NCBI GenBank assembly: GCA_964622715.1
Contig: CAZURR010000001.1
Coordinates: 1 to 64,000, forward strand
Direction: 5' to 3'
From: Hyphomicrobium_A sp964622715
GTDB lineage: Bacteria; Pseudomonadota; Alphaproteobacteria; Rhizobiales; Hyphomicrobiaceae
Length of the DNA stretch: 64,000 nt
Translations under genes and position numbers: made by a program
The notes under the pieces: generated by a model
The model's input: only the letters and a program-made list of their open reading frames with translations
Database searches by the model: none
Told to the model about the DNA's origin: nothing
Shown here: positions 61,634 through 64,000 of the stretch, in pieces
Layout of the letters: the number at the start of each line of letters is the position of its first letter
How positions within the stretch are numbered: the stretch's first letter is position 1

Positions 61634-62407
61634 CTATTCCTTCTTCTCACTTGCCGCGGCAGCCTCGCCACTCGGCGCGCTTGTCGTGCTTGCGTCTATT
61701 GCCGCCTTTGGCGTCTCTGACCCACTGACTGTCGCCTGTTTTTCAAGGTCCGTAGCAACGATTTGTCCCATTACGATCTGCGCGCGATCAATAACGCCCT
61801 GAGGCGTCTTTTCGTCGGCGAGCAGCGGTCCGAGGATCTTGCGCGCCTCGTCAGTCTTGCCCGCCTTAAATGCCGCCAGCCCTAAAAGCTCACGCGCGTT
61901 GTAGCGCCATGGGCTGCCATCAGCAGCTAGATCGTTGAGCCGATTCTGTATCTCCGTCCAGTCAGCTTCGCCAAGCCGTAAGGATGCCGCCTGCAACGCG
62001 GCCAAGCCACTCAAAAGCTTATCGGCGCTGCTATCCTTGGCGAGCGCTTCGTAAGCCGCCAGTGCTTCAGCTTTTTTTCCCTGCTCGTTGAGCAGACCTG
62101 CGAGTTGCATCTGCGCCAGAGCCCTGTATCCGCTCTGACCGTCCTGACCCAGCGTTTCCAAGGCCTTGGCCGCTTCGTCCGTCTTGCCGTCTGATTTCAA
62201 TGTCAGGGCGGCCGCGTATTGGGCACCGGCGGCTTCAGCCGCCTCAAGCCGCACCTTTTCCAGATATTTGTAACCAAGGACGATGATCACAATCAGCGCG
62301 GCGGCCCCAATGACGTAGTTGCCATACTGCTTCCACAGCTTCTCCATCCGCTCTCGGCGCAGCTCATCTTCGACCTCGCGGAGAAGGTTGTCGTTGTTGT
62401 CGACCAT
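61634..62407 (-). CDS. YfgM-like TPR membrane protein
   Basis: A 257-residue protein of the YfgM family (TPR_21), a periplasmic chaperone-like subunit near the SecYEG translocon. The N-terminus is cytosolic (LLREVEDELRRERMEKLWKQ), then one helix (YVIGAAALIVIIVLGYKYLE) and TPR-like repeats (AKALETLGQDGQSGYRALAQ, DEARKILGPLLADEKTPQGV). The C-terminus is Ala/Ser/Thr-rich. It lies directly before bamB (10 bases), supporting the assignment. Confidence 0.88.
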   Translation of the reverse strand: MVDNNDNLLREVEDELRRERMEKLWKQYGNYVIGAAALIVIIVLGYKYLEKVRLEAAEAAGAQYAAALTLKSDGKTDEAAKALETLGQDGQSGYRALAQMQLAGLLNEQGKKAEALAAYEALAKDSSADKLLSGLAALQAASLRLGEADWTEIQNRLNDLAADGSPWRYNARELLGLAAFKAGKTDEARKILGPLLADEKTPQGVIDRAQIVMGQIVATDLEKQATVSGSETPKAAIDASTTSAPSGEAAAASEKKE

Positions 62408-62448
62408 CCTGGACCCAGCCCTTCAGCTTTTTGCGTTATATTCATGCA

Positions 62449-62475
62449 CACAAAGGCCCTTTTGGGGGCCTTGTG
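62449..62475. terminator. Hairpin between panB and yfgM, possible terminator
   Basis: CACAAAGGCCC pairs with GGGCCTTGTG (one bulged A) around a short T/G loop. It lies between the panB stop and the yfgM start, both on minus. The minus-strand tail is TTTGTGTG, a poor T-run, so termination is uncertain. Confidence 0.4.
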
Positions 62476-62565
62476 CAACGGCGCATAGATAGCCGAGAGC
62501 TTCCTTGACGCAAACCATTGATCGGCCGTGCCTATCAAGGTTCGCCCGCGCTCGTCCCGCGATGC

Positions 62566-63459
62566 CTAGCTGCTCGGCGTTTTCGGCTTTTTCGTGGCCT
62601 TGAGGTCAGCCGGCTTCGTGCGCCCGGCTGAGGGGCCAGAACCGGCCTTCATGGAATACGTGTGCTCGAGGGCCGGAAATGTCCGAGCACGAACCTCCTC
62701 AGAGTACGTGCGGATTGCCCCCTCGATCGCCTCGCCGATGCGGCCAAACTTTTTGACGAATCGCGGCACGCGCGGACTGAGACCCAGCATGTCCTCCATC
62801 ACGAGGATTTGGCCGTCGCAAGCGGGTGAAGCGCCGATCCCAATGGTGGGAATATCAATAGCTGCGGTGATCCGTGTGGCAAGCGGCTCGGTCAACGCTT
62901 CCAGTACGATCGCGAAAGCGCCAGAGTCGGCGACATGCCTGGCATCCTCCTCGATCGCTGCCCACTGTTCGGGATGCCGCCCTTGCGCCTTGAAGCCGCC
63001 GATCACGTTCACCGACTGCGGCGTCAGGCCGATATGGGACATGACCGGAATTCCACGCTCGACGAGGTAGCGAATCGTCTCCGCCATACGTCGGCCGCCC
63101 TCGATTTTCACGGCTCCACAATCGGTTTCCTTCATGACGCGCGCACAATTGCGAAAGGCCACCGACGGGCTCTCCTCATATGAGCCGAATGGCATGTCGA
63201 CCACGATGAGCGCGCGTTTGGCACCGCGCACCACGGCGCGGCCGTGCATGATCATCAGCTCCAGCGGAACAGGCACGGTCGTCTCGTAACCGTGCATCAC
63301 CATGCCGAGGCTGTCGCCCACAAGTAGGAAGTCGCAATACTTGTCAGCAATTGCAGCAGTATGTGCGTGATAGGCCGTCAGCGCTACGATCCCACCGCGA
63401 CCCTTTAGGGCGGTGATGTCGGGCGCCATGACGCGTTTCTGGGTGCCGTGTACGGACAT
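62566..63459 (-). CDS. panB: Ketopantoate hydroxymethyltransferase PanB
   Basis: A 297-residue (beta-alpha)8 enzyme that makes ketopantoate for pantothenate and CoA. Landmarks: MLTAYHAHTAAIADKYCD-type N-terminus (here IVALTAYHAHTAAIADKY), LLVGDSLGMVMHGYETTVPV with the metal-binding Asp, FGSYEESPSVAFRNCARVMK, GCGAVKIEGG-like AVKIEGGRRMA, the catalytic Glu in IVLEALTEPLATRIT and GIGASPACDGQILVMEDMLG. The tail is Lys/Pro-rich. ATG at 63459. No panC nearby. Confidence 0.96.
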   Translation of the reverse strand: MSVHGTQKRVMAPDITALKGRGGIVALTAYHAHTAAIADKYCDFLLVGDSLGMVMHGYETTVPVPLELMIMHGRAVVRGAKRALIVVDMPFGSYEESPSVAFRNCARVMKETDCGAVKIEGGRRMAETIRYLVERGIPVMSHIGLTPQSVNVIGGFKAQGRHPEQWAAIEEDARHVADSGAFAIVLEALTEPLATRITAAIDIPTIGIGASPACDGQILVMEDMLGLSPRVPRFVKKFGRIGEAIEGAIRTYSEEVRARTFPALEHTYSMKAGSGPSAGRTKPADLKATKKPKTPSS

Positions 63460-63540
63460 GCGTGTACTTATACTCGAATATGATGATCCTGTCCGGGCGC
63501 ACCTTAGTTAGCAACAATAAGAATGGCTAGGCCGCCACCG

Positions 63541-63569
63541 GGCGCCGGGCGCGAATGCTGCGCCTGGCG
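63541..63569. other. Strong GC-rich hairpin between nnrU and panB
   Basis: GCGCCGGGCGC and GCGCCTGGCGC pair over 11 bases (one G-T) around GAATGCT, in the 177-base gap. No T-run follows on either strand. It could be a stalled or factor-dependent terminator for nnrU or a leader structure for panB. Confidence 0.4.
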
Positions 63570-63636
63570 CGGTGTTTGCCCCGCGCTACGGCAACGTATT
63601 TTGTTCAATTAATGAGAGGTTTAGCATTTGCCTACA

Positions 63637-64000
63637 TCACGAGAGGGGTGAAACCCCTATCAGATACTGATGACCCCAGAAAAGGAACACGAAATAAAGC
63701 GCAATTCCGCCGACAATGACGAAAACGTCGTTGATTGCAGGCCCAGTCTTGGTCCCCAGCGGTCCAAGGGCCGCCCGCTTCTTCACCGAGATGCGGTCAT
63801 AGACGGCGTAGGCGAGAAAACTTCCAAACAAAATGAGCGATGCCAGATCCCCGTTGGCTAGAAGATGCGCTAACGCCCACAGCTTGATGGCGATCAGCAT
63901 TGGGTGCCGCAGCATCGTATGTATGCGTGAAGGCACGTAGGCCGCAACGAGTGCGATCATAGCCGGCAGCATGAGTGCAGCGGCGAGATGCCGGCACCAT
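63637..64000 (-). CDS. NnrU family protein, C-terminal part, cut by window end
   Basis: The frame is open to the last base of the window on the minus strand, so the start lies beyond it. The visible 120 residues match NnrU: ALVAAYVPSRIHTMLRHPML, IKLWALAHLLANGDLASLIL, FGSFLAYAVYDRISVKKRAA and a final helix. NnrU-type multi-pass membrane proteins are found near nitrite and nitric-oxide reductase genes in some species and resemble isoprenylcysteine methyltransferases. An internal ATG at 63972 is not the true start, since family-like sequence continues before it. Confidence 0.88.
   Translation of the reverse strand, partial: WCRHLAAALMLPAMIALVAAYVPSRIHTMLRHPMLIAIKLWALAHLLANGDLASLILFGSFLAYAVYDRISVKKRAALGPLGTKTGPAINDVFVIVGGIALYFVFLFWGHQYLIGVSPLS

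Overview
The window reads as chromosomal DNA of an alphaproteobacterium of the order Hyphomicrobiales (Rhizobiales), probably near the Hyphomicrobium side of the order. I infer this from the gene set: a suf operon headed by an Rrf2 regulator with an Irr-type box, a ChpT phosphotransferase, an Aap-type amino-acid ABC transporter, Usg, NnrU, DUF1134, DUF1285 and two bactofilins. GC content is high throughout. I saw no phage, transposon, CRISPR array, rRNA or tRNA. One run of exactly 100 N (31395-31494) shows that this is a draft scaffold.

Layout. Bases 1-1151 hold the tail of a DEAD-box RNA helicase and a cytochrome b561. Bases 1235-9226 (minus) are one compact Fe-S assembly operon: Rrf2/IscR-like regulator, NifS/IscS-like desulfurase, SufB, SufC, a 36-codon micro-ORF, SufD, SufS, SufT, an A-type carrier and a TfoX-domain protein. 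Bases 9507-17435 hold an alpha/beta hydrolase, an M28 peptidase, AnmK, TyrS and a very large AsmA-like protein. Bases 17798-24069 hold Bcp, bactofilin 1, a YhaO/YhaN-type (SbcDC-like) pair and an FAD-dependent oxidoreductase. Bases 24221-26414 are small secreted proteins, including a tandem paralog pair. Bases 26667-30839 (minus) are the aap transporter in the order P-J-Q-M. Bases 30891-34649 hold a GNAT gene broken by the assembly gap, a Gly/Arg-rich secreted protein, a lipoprotein, MarC, Usg and DUF1285. Bases 34948-41961 (plus) are a MoxR, DUF58, BatA/DUF4159 and VWA-like operon.

A TPP riboswitch precedes thiC (42521-44654). After thiC comes a striking duplicated module (44831-45078 and 45743-45990). 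Each copy encodes the same 25-residue peptide behind a ribosome-binding site complementary to about 15 bases of the 16S rRNA 3' tail, and each ends in a strong intrinsic terminator. A tautomerase gene lies between the copies.

Bases 46257-58548 are a mixture: bactofilin 2 beside a membrane-anchored coiled-coil protein, DUF1134, CysQ, ChpT, a FetAB-type ABC pair, several small secreted proteins, a cold-shock protein, a cytochrome c and HolC. Bases 58760-63459 (minus) hold PanB and the conserved yfgM-bamB-der cluster of outer-membrane and ribosome assembly. The window ends inside nnrU.

The best candidates for something undescribed are the duplicated perfect-Shine-Dalgarno micro-ORF module and the coupled micro-ORF between sufC and sufD. 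Functions are assigned from motifs and family knowledge by eye; no database search was run.
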